Shown here piece by piece: positions 1 through 8,799 of a stretch of DNA of 64,000 bases. Source of the DNA: Lycorma delicatula. Its lineage: Eukaryota > Arthropoda > Insecta > Hemiptera > Fulgoridae. Under the pieces are notes generated by a model, which was not told the origin of the DNA, did no database searches, and saw only the letters and a list, made by a program, of their open reading frames with translations. The stretch spans positions 51,925,946 to 51,989,945 of the forward strand of contig NC_134465.1 of the NCBI RefSeq assembly GCF_047948215.1, given 5' to 3'. Numbering within the stretch: the first letter of the stretch is position 1; the number at the start of each line of letters is the position of its first letter. The position numbers were made by a program, and so were the translations under genes.

Positions 1-1080
1 TATATATGGAATGGAGTGCAAAGTTGGCAGGAGTTTAAATATTCTCCCTACGGATCGCAGAACCTGGACAGAGTCCCTTGCTGCTGGATGATTCTATCGG
101 GCGTGTTTTTAAGGTTTATTTTTTAAATGACGGGTCTAATTTTTCAAGTTTTGTCTTATTTAGTATTTTGTGTTTTAGGGACGGATTTAATTGCATTCCA
201 ATCCGTTGTTAAACCAGCGTTATCGAACCCATTTTATGGGCCGACCGCGGAAGGCTAGGCTTATGCAACCTGTCCTCCCGACGTAATTCCCCTTCAGACC
301 GTCCACTGAAGTCCTTTCGGTGCTAACGCTTCATAGGCTAGCAGGAATACGCCACAACGGGGCACTAACTATCAGGAGGGAGCAATGCGACCCCTACTCT
401 GGAGGAGTCGCAATTGCTGGTTTAATTTAATTAACATGTAAGTGTTAAAGGAGAGGTTAGGTAGAAGTTCTTCATCCACTTCTGTTATGGCTGCCTTTCA
501 GGACGCATCTCTGCTGGGCTCTGTTCCGGACTCCAGTCCGTGATGTTGGGACGAGTAGAGGATCTTCCTTCTTCTTCATCTTCTTCTTATTCCGATGACC
601 TCTTCATTCTTCGTTGGCCTGCACTTTCCGAGAATTGGCAGTAACCGAAGTTACATACCGTTAACCTTAGTATTCCCGTTGCCCCGAAGGGCTGAACGGG
701 GGAAAGTGCAGGTTTCTTCTTTTTTCCATGCTGTCAGTGGCTGCTGGGCTCGTTCCCTCATTCTTCTTTCTTGAAAGGAAGGGAATAGGGAACTTACAAT
801 TTGGCGGTACCTATTCGCGATCGCGGTTTTGGGGCGGCGATTGCCTTTTCAGAAGCAAACAGAAGTTCTTTACTGTACATAATATTAATCTCCAGACACA
901 CGTGTGTCCGGGACGGTGTTGGGGGGACCGCGTGGCCGCAGTGAAGAAACCATTTGTTTATTGTGGTGGCTGTCATATATATATAAAATTTATATCTATG
1001 ACAATCCCGGTAAAGCAAGGATTCCAACGCGGGGTCGTACATCTAAATCGGTTCAGCCGTTGAGCTGCTATGGTTGAACA
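1..1080. repeat. Unclassified GC-mixed interspersed repeat fragment
   Basis: This stretch has a base composition unlike the AT-rich DNA after it, with short GC-rich blocks around 230-420, 640-700 and 900-930. Its right end (1040-1080) is a phrase of the type 'ggttcagccgttgagctgct' followed by a run of cata repeats, which I associate with the ends of insect interspersed repeats. A 111-aa ORF at 728-1063 is matched by an equally open antisense frame and shows no domain, so I do not call it coding. Class (LINE 3' end, Helitron or other) is undetermined. Confidence 0.4.
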
Positions 1081-1554
1081 AACTTACATACATATATACA
1101 CCCTAAATACATTACAGTCCTTTTTGGGCAGTCGTGTAAAAATGCACAATTTTATGTTTTTGCATAAAATAACTTCGTTAAATAGATAATAAATACAAAA
1201 AGATTTTTTTTACTTTTGTAGAGAATTTGATTTTTAGTAAAACGGTATGAATAAAGTCCATAGAAATTAAATACAAACCTAAGATTTTTGAAGTTTATTA
1301 AAAAACAAAACATATCAAAATGTGGCAGATTTTAAATAGATATTAAATGAACAAAATTTTCAATATAAAAAAATTAAAAATATATTTCAGAAAAATAACA
1401 AGTAAGTTAATGGATTAAATAACTTCAAATCTGGCTTAAATTTAGTTATTTATATACATAAGGTTATAGACTAACAGCACAGTGAAATGATGTCAGCAAT
1501 ACTCTGCAGAGATGCCAACGCGTCTCTGCTCAGTCTGACGCGTAATTGCAAATG
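1081..1554. other. AT-rich stretch, no gene seen
   Basis: Simple AT-rich sequence with no recognisable coding. Near its right end is a short hairpin: acgcgtc at 1518-1524 faces gacgcgt at 1537-1543, just before the SINE copy begins. Confidence 0.5.
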
Positions 1555-1685
1555 TACCGGTAAATGTATAGTCTTGAACAGACGCAGACCGACCACTCCC
1601 GAGACATGTGGTTAATTGAAACTCAATCACCAAAGAACACCCATATCTACAGTCTAGTATTCGAAACCATATAAAAGCAACTCCC
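1555..1685 (-). mobile_element. SINE-A fragment (body), reverse orientation
   Basis: Contains the SINE body block (gtggttaattgaaactcaa, then 'accaaagaacaccc' and 'ctagtattcgaa') also seen at 38835-39108 in the same orientation and at 56900-57169 in the opposite one. The tRNA-like head is missing, so this is a partial, diverged copy. Confidence 0.65.
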
Positions 1686-2439
1686 TTTTAAGGCAGTTCC
1701 GGAAAAATTATCTGATTTTTCGTAAGTTGGGCGTTGGTCATATTAAGTTTTGTTTTGTGGGGGGATATTACAAAAAGACCATTTTGTGATTTTCTTCAGA
1801 GGTATTTCACAGAAAACTTTATTAAAACAAATTAGTTAATACATATATAAATTATAAAAACAAAAAAATATTAAAAAAGAATCAACTTCCACCTCTTAAA
1901 ATTGAAATATATGTTTGTTATATATATGAAATATATTTTGTTATTTTTCTTTAACTCCCTTAAGTTTAAATATTATTTTTAAAATTTTGAAAGTTTATGC
2001 TTCGTATATAAAAGTTATTAAGAAATGCCTACAATTTTTTTAAATTATAAATGCAAAAAGTTTTTTTGAAAATGTATTTTTTCATACTTTAGCCTTTGTT
2101 GAAGTACATTTAGTGAACATTTTAGAGGAAACAGTTTACATTTAGAGAAATATTTATTTAAACAAAGCTAAATATGAATATTTTTGATAAATTTTTCTTA
2201 AAATTTATTCCCCACCTATAAAAAATATACATCTTGTTTTTTATTTTGTTTTTTGGCTCAACTCTTTAGATTATTAATTTTTTTTTGTTTTTCTTCGTTA
2301 AAAGGCTATAAAAGTACGTTTGAAACCTATAGTTTTTAAAACTTAGCAATAAGAGTATACATATTTTATTTAAAAAATTTTAATTTCATTTTACAACACA
2401 CGTTTTTAAAAAATAAAATTTGAAAATAATAAAAAAAAA
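1686..2439. other. AT-rich stretch, nothing recognised
   Basis: Extremely AT-rich with poly(A)/poly(T) tracts. No ORF of note, no RNA gene and no clear repeat boundary before the palindrome arm that starts near 2440. Confidence 0.5.
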
Positions 2440-2730
2440 TTAAAAAATATATTTGATTACATATAAAAAATTATTTTTTAAAAAAGCATTTTATAACTAA
2501 TATTAATATTAACATTAATAAAAAAAGGAAACAAATTATAAAAACCCTCTAAAAAAGTAAAAAATAAGAATTAAATCAAATTGAGAATTTCAAACAAAAA
2601 AGTATAATATATTAAGAAATACAAAAATGTACTGAAAAGTAAAAAATAAATTACATAAATATCTAATAAATAACCAATAAATAAATGTAATAATTATTAA
2701 ATTAAAAAATTTAAAGTAATGAAAATATTT

Positions 2731-3356
2731 AGTTAAATAAAAGCGTGGCGCAGTTTTTATAATTTATTTAAAACAACAAAACATTTATTTTTACAACAAT
2801 TAATCTTCATTTTCATTTTCAATAACTAGACGAGGAGGCGGAAAAGTCTGCTGGAACCTCTCCAGTTGAGACTGAATAGCTACAAGTAACAATCTGGGAA
2901 AATGCACCCACTCGCTTTCTTTGTACGTGTTCTCACATAGTTGAAGTTCATCTTCGAATTCTGCTTGTAATCTAAGCCAAATTGAACGCACTCTTTCCGC
3001 TAAAAGTTTCATTTTAAATAATTATGAATTTTTATTTAACGAATTCATAATTACGATTAAAATTATAATAATGATACTAATTAATAATTTTTCAGATTAC
3101 CGTCAAAATGTAATAACTTTGTGCAAGATTTCTAAATGTAATTTTTAGTTTTATTCTTATTAACCCTGAAAAGGTCATCTCGTTGTAAATTTTAACCATC
3201 AAAGAGTTAAAACTTGAGTTACTTTATTACAGATACTAAAGTATATATATATATATATCCTCATTAAACCTTATTATATTTTAAAATACAGAAAATGTCT
3301 ATAATTACTTATTCGAAAACATTGTTATAAAAACTGCACCACGCTTTTATTTAACT
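2731..3356 (-). mobile_element. Small TIR element carrying a 70-aa ORF
   Basis: The left end (2731-2762) and right end (3325-3356) are inverted repeats of about 32 bp with one mismatch; the left end begins agttaaataaaagcgtgg. Pairing continues a few bases outward, and a TA target duplication is plausible but cannot be fixed because the flanks are palindromic. The interior holds the ORF at 2800-3012 on the minus strand. The corresponding place in the opposite palindrome arm (near 6176) lacks the element, which supports a discrete insertion. No known transposase is present, so it is probably non-autonomous. Confidence 0.7.
2800..3012 (-). CDS. Unrecognised 70-aa ORF inside the TIR element
   Basis: The ORF starts with ATG at 3012 and ends in TAA. 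The product is hydrophilic, probably helical in its first half (charged residues alternating with Leu/Trp), then a Pro-Pro-Pro-Arg stretch and an acidic tail (ENENED). Its sequence is clearly less AT-rich and uses mixed codons compared with the flanks, and an AATAAA-type signal follows the stop within about 20 bases, both of which look gene-like. I do not recognise the family. It could be a captured host exon, the last exon of a larger parent element, or an accessory protein. No splice acceptor was assigned upstream, so the true N-terminus is uncertain. Confidence 0.4.
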   Translation of the reverse strand: MKLLAERVRSIWLRLQAEFEDELQLCENTYKESEWVHFPRLLLVAIQSQLERFQQTFPPPRLVIENENED

Positions 3357-3361
3357 AAATA

Positions 3362-4141
3362 AGTTGTGCTAAAATGGGGCTACTGCGCCACTAGTACCCC
3401 TGGCTGCCGCAAGAGCGCTAGTATCGCAGCCGCCATCTTGGAGTTTCCCTTTTTCCCGGTAGGAATTTCCCTTTTCCCTTGGCGGGATATTTGAAATTGT
3501 GTAGGGTTGCCAACTTGATTATGACAATATTGGCTTTAAATATTATTTTTAAGAATTATTTCAAAGGTTGATACCGCTGTTGAACAGCTGTCGCGTAGCG
3601 GTCGATTTGAATTAAATAATATGTGTGTGTGTTGTTGAATAAAAATTTAGACGTACCTCGAGAATGATCCTGGTCGTCGTGGCCGTCGCACCGGGAGGCG
3701 TCACCCGCTACTCTCTCTCCACACAGTACCCCCCCGCTGGGTTCGACACCAGGAGTCGACGACGCTGGCGGTGGCGGGGCTTCGGCGGCTGCTGCCAGGT
3801 GCGGCGCACGAGTGGGAAGAACAGCTGACGAACACGACCAAAGGTGGTGATGGGACACCACCACCACCATGGTGGTGGCCTCACATGGTTTGATCAATCG
3901 CAGCGCTCCGTTTCGAATCGGCGCATGCGCACCAGCCGATGTGCACGCACGCACGCAACACGCGGTGCGCGACTTTCAGGGTCAACAACAACAACAACTG
4001 CTGCGTACGTGCGACCTCGAACGTTGTCGTCTATTTTTTTTCTTCCATGCCCTTCAAGAAAGCGCCCACCCAACATCCGGGGTCAACAACAACCACTGCG
4101 TACGTGCGATCTCGAACGTCGTCAGTCGCCATTTATTAAAT
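3362..4141. repeat. GC-rich inner palindrome arm, left
   Basis: GC- and CpG-rich arm that pairs with 5560-6178. It starts gtgctaaaatggggctactg and carries a YY1-like word (gccgccatcttg at 3429-3440). It also has CAA-repeat/cgtacgtgcgacctcgaacg modules near 3979-4025 and 4081-4121. Several overlapping ORFs occur on both strands, as expected for a stop-poor GC-rich sequence. The frames are not preserved between the two arms, so they are not treated as genes. Confidence 0.75.
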
Positions 4142-4145
4142 CTTA

Positions 4146-4775
4146 AACACTCTCCTCACCATTTGTAATATAATTCGGCAGTGGATAAATCCAATATCAG
4201 TTATAATACAGGCTTTGAAACCATACATACAATAACAATCATTATTGTATGGGGGTTTAAAGTGTTTTACCAAGCAATAGTAGAACATGCAAACATCTTC
4301 ATGATGCTTCTCAAAACCATGATGTCATGAGTAATGAACAACAAATGCAGATAATGGATTCTGATAAACTTGCACAAGAAAACATATCCTACCATGAGAG
4401 GAAATTGGTTAAAAATAGTAAATAATTGTCAAGATATTTCAGGAAACCCACTTATGTATGCAAAACTCGTTTTCTTGTGTAAGTTTATCAGTATCCATCA
4501 TCTGCATTTTTTGTTCATTACTCATGATATCATGGTTTTGTAAAGAAGTATCATGAAGATGTTTCCATGTTCTACTACTGCTTGGCTACTAGTTTCGCAT
4601 ACATAACTGTACTACAACCTGTTGTAGTCTTGAAAATTATTTAAATTTTGTTAACACTTTCCTCACCATTTGTAACATAATCAGATAGTAGATAAATCTA
4701 ATATCAGATCATGTCACGGGCCTTGGAACCGTACATACAATAATAATTATTATTGTATGGGGGTTTAAAGTGTTT
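4146..4775. repeat. Nested hairpin flanked by ~122-bp direct repeats
   Basis: Two direct copies of about 122 bp (4146-4268 and 4653-4775) begin with 'ctcctcaccatttgtaa'-type sequence and end in 'gtatgggggtttaaagtg'. Between them lie inverted arms 4268-4384 and 4469-4589 (landmarks caagcaatagtagaacatg near 4271 and catgttctactactgcttgg near 4567). The layout is a foldback unit with terminal direct repeats inside the loop of the larger palindrome. Confidence 0.7.
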
Positions 4776-4953
4776 GTGTATTTATATGTTTATGTGTTGG
4801 ATGTGTAATATGTTGTAGTCCTGAAAAGGAATGTTTTAAATTGTTACTGTAGTCTATTCGAAAACTAGGTCGTATGTTTTCCCTACATTACCTTCAAATT
4901 ACATTATATATCAAATTATATATCCTACATTATACCTACATTATATATCAAAT

Positions 4954-5190
4954 TTAACTGCATCTCCAAAAACAAAAGACTACCTTCTCCACCTCCTCTT
5001 CGGTCATCGCTTTGGCAAATCTATTTGGTATAAACACTTTACATTCCTCGCCCTCACACTCCATCGTACACAAAACAACCTTCCTAAACTTTGTGTCTGT
5101 TAAATCCATAGATTTAATTTTATATTTTTTCCCGAACACTAAATCACCGACACTTTTAGTTAAAACATTTGACGCCGCCGTTATATTGTT
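4954..5190 (-). CDS. Unrecognised coding-like exon (about 65 aa) in palindrome loop
   Basis: The minus-strand frame open from 5313 to 4954 contains a gene-like stretch from about 5190. It is preceded by a pyrimidine-rich acceptor (ttctttttttctag) and includes a possible donor (gagaag|gtagtc) near 4983. The peptide reads LNNITAASNVLTKSVGDLVF and continues with a GKKYKIKSMDLTDTK-like strand and a KVFIPNRFAKAMTEEEVEKV segment. The alternating beta-like pattern ending in a phenylalanine-Pro-x-Arg-phenylalanine motif followed by an acidic helix resembles short multi-copy proteins I associate with hemipteran repeats, but I cannot name the family. The upstream part of the 119-aa frame is Phe/Ile-rich and is probably intron. 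Confidence 0.4.
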   Translation of the reverse strand, partial: NNITAASNVLTKSVGDLVFGKKYKIKSMDLTDTKFRKVVLCTMECEGEECKVFIPNRFAKAMTEEEVEKVVFCFWRCS

Positions 5191-5207
5191 TAATCTAGAA
5201 AAAAAAG

Positions 5208-5367
5208 AAATACTTATTAAAATAGGAATGTATGTAGCAGTCACGTACCTGCAGTGAAAGAAAAAGAAACACTTATTAAAATAGGAATGTATATAGCAGT
5301 TTCTGTAGTTCATGTTTCGTATAACTGAAAGAGAAATACATATTAAAATATGAATATATATAGCAGT
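5208..5367. repeat. Three tandem copies of a ~35-bp unit
   Basis: Units at 5208-5242, 5267-5301 and 5333-5367 share the pattern attaaaataggaatgtat followed by rtagcagt, with period about 60-66 bp. They lie just upstream of the coding-like exon on the minus strand. Confidence 0.8.
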
Positions 5368-5559
5368 TTATGTACCCACCATTTAACGGCACCGTTCGAC
5401 CTCGCACGTACGCAGTTGTCGACCCCGAAAGTCGCACGCGTGGAGAGTGTTTATGATTTTATTAATGACGACTGACATTTTATATTTCTAAGAGCAACCA
5501 AATTTTAAAAGTGATTATACGTAATTTCATTTCGAAAATATAAATCTTTTTCTATTAAG

Positions 5560-6178
5560 AATTTAATTTGTGAGCGACTGACGACGTTCGAGGTCGCACG
5601 TACGCAGTTGTTGATGACCCGGATGTTGGGTGGGGGCTTTCTTGAAGGGCATGGAAGAAAAAAAATAGACGACAACGTTCGAGGTCGCACGTACGCAGCA
5701 GTTGTTGTTGTTGACCCTGAAAGTCGCGCACCGCGCAATATGCGTGCGTGCGTGCACATCGGCTGGTGCGCATGCGCCGATTTGAAACGGAGCGCTGCGA
5801 TTGGTCAAACCGGACACACGTGTCCCATCACCACCACCACAGGTCGTGTTCATCAGCTGTTCTTCCCACTCGTGCGCCGCACCTGGCAGCAGCAGCCGAA
5901 GCCCCGCCACCGCCGGCGTCGTCGACTCCTGGTGTTCGAACCCAGCGGGGTGGGGGGGGGGGGTACTGTGTGGAGAGAGAGTAGCGGGTGACGCCTCCCG
6001 GTGCGACGGCCACGACGACCAGGATCCCATTTCCCGACCAGGAAAATATCCCGCCAAGGGAAAAGAGAAATTCCCACCGGTAAAAAAGGAAAATCCAAGA
6101 TGGCGGCTGCGACACTAGCGCTCTTGGGGTAGCCAGGGATACTAGCGGCGCAGTAGCCCCATCTTAGCACTACTTAAA
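5560..6178. repeat. GC-rich inner palindrome arm, right
   Basis: Reverse-complement partner of 3362-4141 with high identity by eye. It carries the mirrored YY1-like word (caagatggcggc at 6096-6107) and modules of cgttcgaggtcgcacgtacg near 5586 and 5673. Another module lies outside the arm at about 5394-5427. It ends taagatggggctactgcgcc when read on the minus strand. A 164-aa minus-strand ORF (5563-6057) is not conserved in frame in the left arm and is judged non-coding. Confidence 0.75.
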
Positions 6179-6212
6179 TATTTTCACTACTTTTAATTTT
6201 AAATTTAATTTA

Positions 6213-6694
6213 TTTTTGTCTTCTGTCATTTGACTGGTTTGATGCAGCTCTCCAAGATTCCCTATCTACTCCTAGTCGTTTCATTTCAGTATACCCTCTA
6301 CATCCTACATCCCTAACAATTTGTTTTACATATTCCAAACATGGCCTGCCTACACAATGTTTTTCTTCTATCTGTCCTTCCAATATTAAAGCGACTATTC
6401 CAGGATGCCTTAGTATGTGGCCTATAAGTCTGTCTCTTCTTTTAACTATATTTTTCCAAATCCTTCTTTCTTCATCTATTTGCCGCAATACCTCTTCATT
6501 TGTCACTTTATACACCCATCTGATTTTTAACATTCTCCTATAGCACCGCATTTCAAAAGCTTCTAATCTTTTCTTCTCAGATACTTCGATCGTCCAAGTT
6601 TCACTTCCATATAAAGCGACACTCCAAACATACACTTGCAAAAATCTTTTCCTGACATTTAAATTAATTTTTGATGTAAACAAATTATATGCAT
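6213..6694 (-). mobile_element. Non-LTR retrotransposon 3' end (CFDP2-like family), copy 1
   Basis: The minus-strand frame 6683-6210 (157 aa, open) encodes the C-terminal end of a non-LTR polyprotein downstream of the RT. It has the ALYGSETWT motif, the AFEMRCYRRMLKI.W segment, a VTNEEVLRQIDEER stretch, RDRLIGHILRH, a GRPCLEYVKQI motif and the end WRAASNQSND. The element stops at gactgaagacaaaaa read on the minus strand, that is, an A-rich 3' end. It is 5'-truncated near 6694. It sits in the right arm of the palindrome, whose left arm shows the unfilled sequence. The intact frame suggests a young insertion. Near-identical copies are at 15282-15826 and 48958-49403. Confidence 0.88.
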
Positions 6695-6931
6695 TTTTAG
6701 TGCATTTTTATATTTGTTAATATATTATATTTTTTTATTTAAAATTCTCAATTTGATTTAATTCTTAATTTTTACTTTTTAGAGGGTTTTTCTAATTTGT
6801 TTCCTTTTTTTTATTAATGTTAATATTAATATTAGTTAAATAAAAGCTTTTTTAAAAAATAATTTTTTATATGTAATCAAATATATTTTTTTTATTTTTT
6901 TAAGACTAAAAAAAAGTAAAAATATTTTTAC

Positions 6932-7137
6932 TCATCGAAGTTACATACGTGTACCAAATTTCAATCATTTTCATACGATAGTTCATGAGAAATGATAATT
7001 TTCAACTAAATACGTAAATTTAGCGTAGGGGTAGCGCGCGGGGCGTGGATCATATCAAATTCCGACACTGTAGTGCTGTATTGTCATCGAAGTTACATAC
7101 GTGTATCAAATTTCATTGATTTTCATACGATAGATCA
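6932..7137. repeat. Direct repeat pair of ~54 bp
   Basis: Copies at 6932-6985 and 7084-7137 both begin tcatcgaagttacatacgtg and continue through 'aaatttca...ttttcatacgatag'. The spacer is GC-rich in its middle. The wording is typical of repeated motifs in Helitron-like or other insect interspersed elements; class not assigned. Confidence 0.7.
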
Positions 7138-7435
7138 AAAGATATAGCAGTTGCAAGATTTGATTATTCCTAAAGCGAGTTAAATAAAAGCTTTTAATTA
7201 CTTATGTTTTTGTATATTTTATTTTTGTTATAAGTGTAAAATTTTAATTTTATATTTAACATTATGTTTTTATTAAGAACATTAAAAATTTAATGTCCAA
7301 AAATATTTTTTTAATCATGTTAGAAAATTTATGTTACTGTTTTATAAAAGGAAGAAGTTATTTTATTATAAAATTGTAAGTCATACTCTTAATGTTTGAA
7401 TTAATGAATGCAGTAACCTTTAACGTACGCAATAT
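7138..7435. other. AT-rich stretch, nothing recognised
   Basis: No gene. The 14-mer agttaaataaaagc, which begins the TIR of the 2731-3356 element, recurs here at 7178-7191 and at 6834-6847. Confidence 0.45.
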
Positions 7436-7675
7436 GAGCAATTTTTAAAAAGAATTACTTAGCCGGGTCATATTAAAAGATTGAAAGAAATAAGGATTTA
7501 AATTTTAAATGTAGATGAAGGCCCGCTTAAAAATAAATGGCTGGATGAGGTTTTGAAAGATCTTACAAGAGATATGTATCAGAAGATGAGGGATAAAGAA
7601 ATAAAAAGGCCTGGATAGAGGTGATCATTTAAGAAGCCAAGACTCCATCATGGACTACAGTGCAAAAAAAAATCT
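7436..7675 (+). mobile_element. Non-LTR retrotransposon 3' tail, decayed
   Basis: Broken plus-strand reading shows KWLDEVLKDLTRDMYQKMRD, then (after a stop) FKKPRLHHGLQC. This is the pattern of the extreme C-terminus of RTE/CR1-like insect LINE polyproteins (GRPR.RW.DEV..DL...). It ends in an A-run after 'ctacagtgc'. Stops and indels show it is dead. Confidence 0.6.
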
Positions 7676-8404
7676 TCTACTACTTAAAAATTATTAATTT
7701 TTTTCTTTTTTACATAAATTAGCTATTTTAGTTAATATAATTTTGAATTCCGTAATGTTTATCATTAGAAATTTTTCATATGAATAATTTCATTAAATAA
7801 AAAGAATAAATAATGATTATAATTAGGTAAAAATATAATAATAGTAACAAAAAAAGAAAACATAAGTAGAGAAAGTTGAATAAAATGTTACAATAATAAC
7901 AAGGACATGCTATGAGAAACAAGATATTGCGCATCTGATGTGGCCGTTTACTTCATCTGGTGTTATTCGCCTTGGACTGTTGATTGCCACCAGCATAATT
8001 CAAAGATGATTACAAGTTTTATAAATCAAATAATAATTCAAGAAGAGTGTAAAACATATCCTTCAATATAATAAAAAAAGAATCTAAACATTTTCCTTTT
8101 ACAATGATTTTTTTTTGCATATCTAATTAAGTATACGAAAAAGGATTTTATAAACTTCAGTTTTGTTTTTATTAAATTAATTAACAATCTACAAAATCTT
8201 CCAATCGATTTATTTAAAAAGATGTTAAATGATTTCCCTTTAAAAATAAAATACATAATATTACTCTATTGATGAGGATTTAAATAACCCCATTTAAAAA
8301 TTAAATAAATAATATTACCCTATTGTTGGGTATTTAAATAATCAGATAAATCTGAATTCTTTTATATTTATCGTATATATTTTTAAATATGCATACAAAT
8401 ATTA
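7676..8404. other. AT-rich stretch, nothing recognised
   Basis: No supported gene. The minus-strand ORF at 8038-8256 is Lys/Phe/Ile-rich and looks like random AT-rich sequence. Two similar blocks ('aataatattac.ctattg.tg.g.atttaaataa') occur near 8258 and 8310. Confidence 0.45.
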
Positions 8405-8551
8405 AACCAGCCTACCGGGTTGGTTATCAGTTAACTCGACGCCACAAACCAGTTGTTTAACAGTTGATTTTCGAAGTAAAAGATTCAAATCCTAGTAAAA
8501 CTTAATTGCTTTTATAAGTATTTGAATACTAGAGTGGTTTATTTGGTGGTT

Positions 8552-8712
8552 TTTTTAACCTCTAGGACCACCGTTAGGTATGGCTTCAAAGGGTGAGATG
8601 AATGATAATTTTTGGAGCGTGTGAAAATGCCATACCTGATCGGGGGGATTCGAACCCGGGACCTCCGGATGAAAGGCCGAAACGCTACCACTCGCCCACG
8701 GAGGACGGCTAC
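8552..8712 (-). mobile_element. SINE-B copy with 10-bp target duplication
   Basis: On the minus strand, a tRNA-like head (cgtgggcgagtggtagcg, then B-box gggttcgaatcc) is followed by a short body ending 'ggtggtcctagaggttaaaaa'. It is flanked by direct repeats tttggtggtt at 8542-8551 and 8713-8722. The head does not form a proper acceptor stem, so it is a SINE and not a working tRNA gene. Confidence 0.82.
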
Positions 8713-8799
8713 TTTGGTGGTTGAGATTCAGTTAACCACACGACTCAGAAATATTGGCCTGAGTCTGTACGAGACTACATCTCCTTTACAAGTCATATA

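Larger units (their letters stand above)
2440..6905. repeat. Large compound palindrome (foldback-like structure)
   Basis: About 4.5 kb in which the left side (2440-2727, then 3362-4141) reads as the reverse complement of the right side (5560-6178, then 6179-6212 and 6695-6905). The left arm is interrupted by a TIR element (2731-3356), the right arm by a LINE end (6213-6694). Matching landmarks include ataaaaaaaggaaacaaatt (left, near 2515) against aatttgtttccttttttttat (right, near 6795), and ctactgcgcc near 3380 against ggcgcagtag near 6148. The outer arms are AT-rich and the inner arms GC/CpG-rich, suggesting one inverted-repeat element inside a second palindrome. No transposase was recognised inside. 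Confidence 0.8.

Noticed and set aside
728..1063. 111-aa ORF near the window start
   Set aside because: Antisense frame equally open, no domain, lies in a repeat fragment.
3556..4168. Cluster of 60-132-aa ORFs in the left GC-rich arm
   Set aside because: Overlapping on both strands, dominated by repeat-encoded His/Thr/Gln runs, not conserved in frame in the right arm.
5563..6057. 164-aa minus-strand ORF in the right GC-rich arm
   Set aside because: The mirrored left arm is nearly identical in bases but carries frame-shifting differences, and ORFs appear in many frames on both strands; this fits stop-poor GC-rich non-coding DNA.
8640..8710. Possible tRNA-Glu-like gene (minus strand)
   Set aside because: A good B-box is present, but there is no paired acceptor stem, and the unit has a SINE body, A-tail and 10-bp target duplication.
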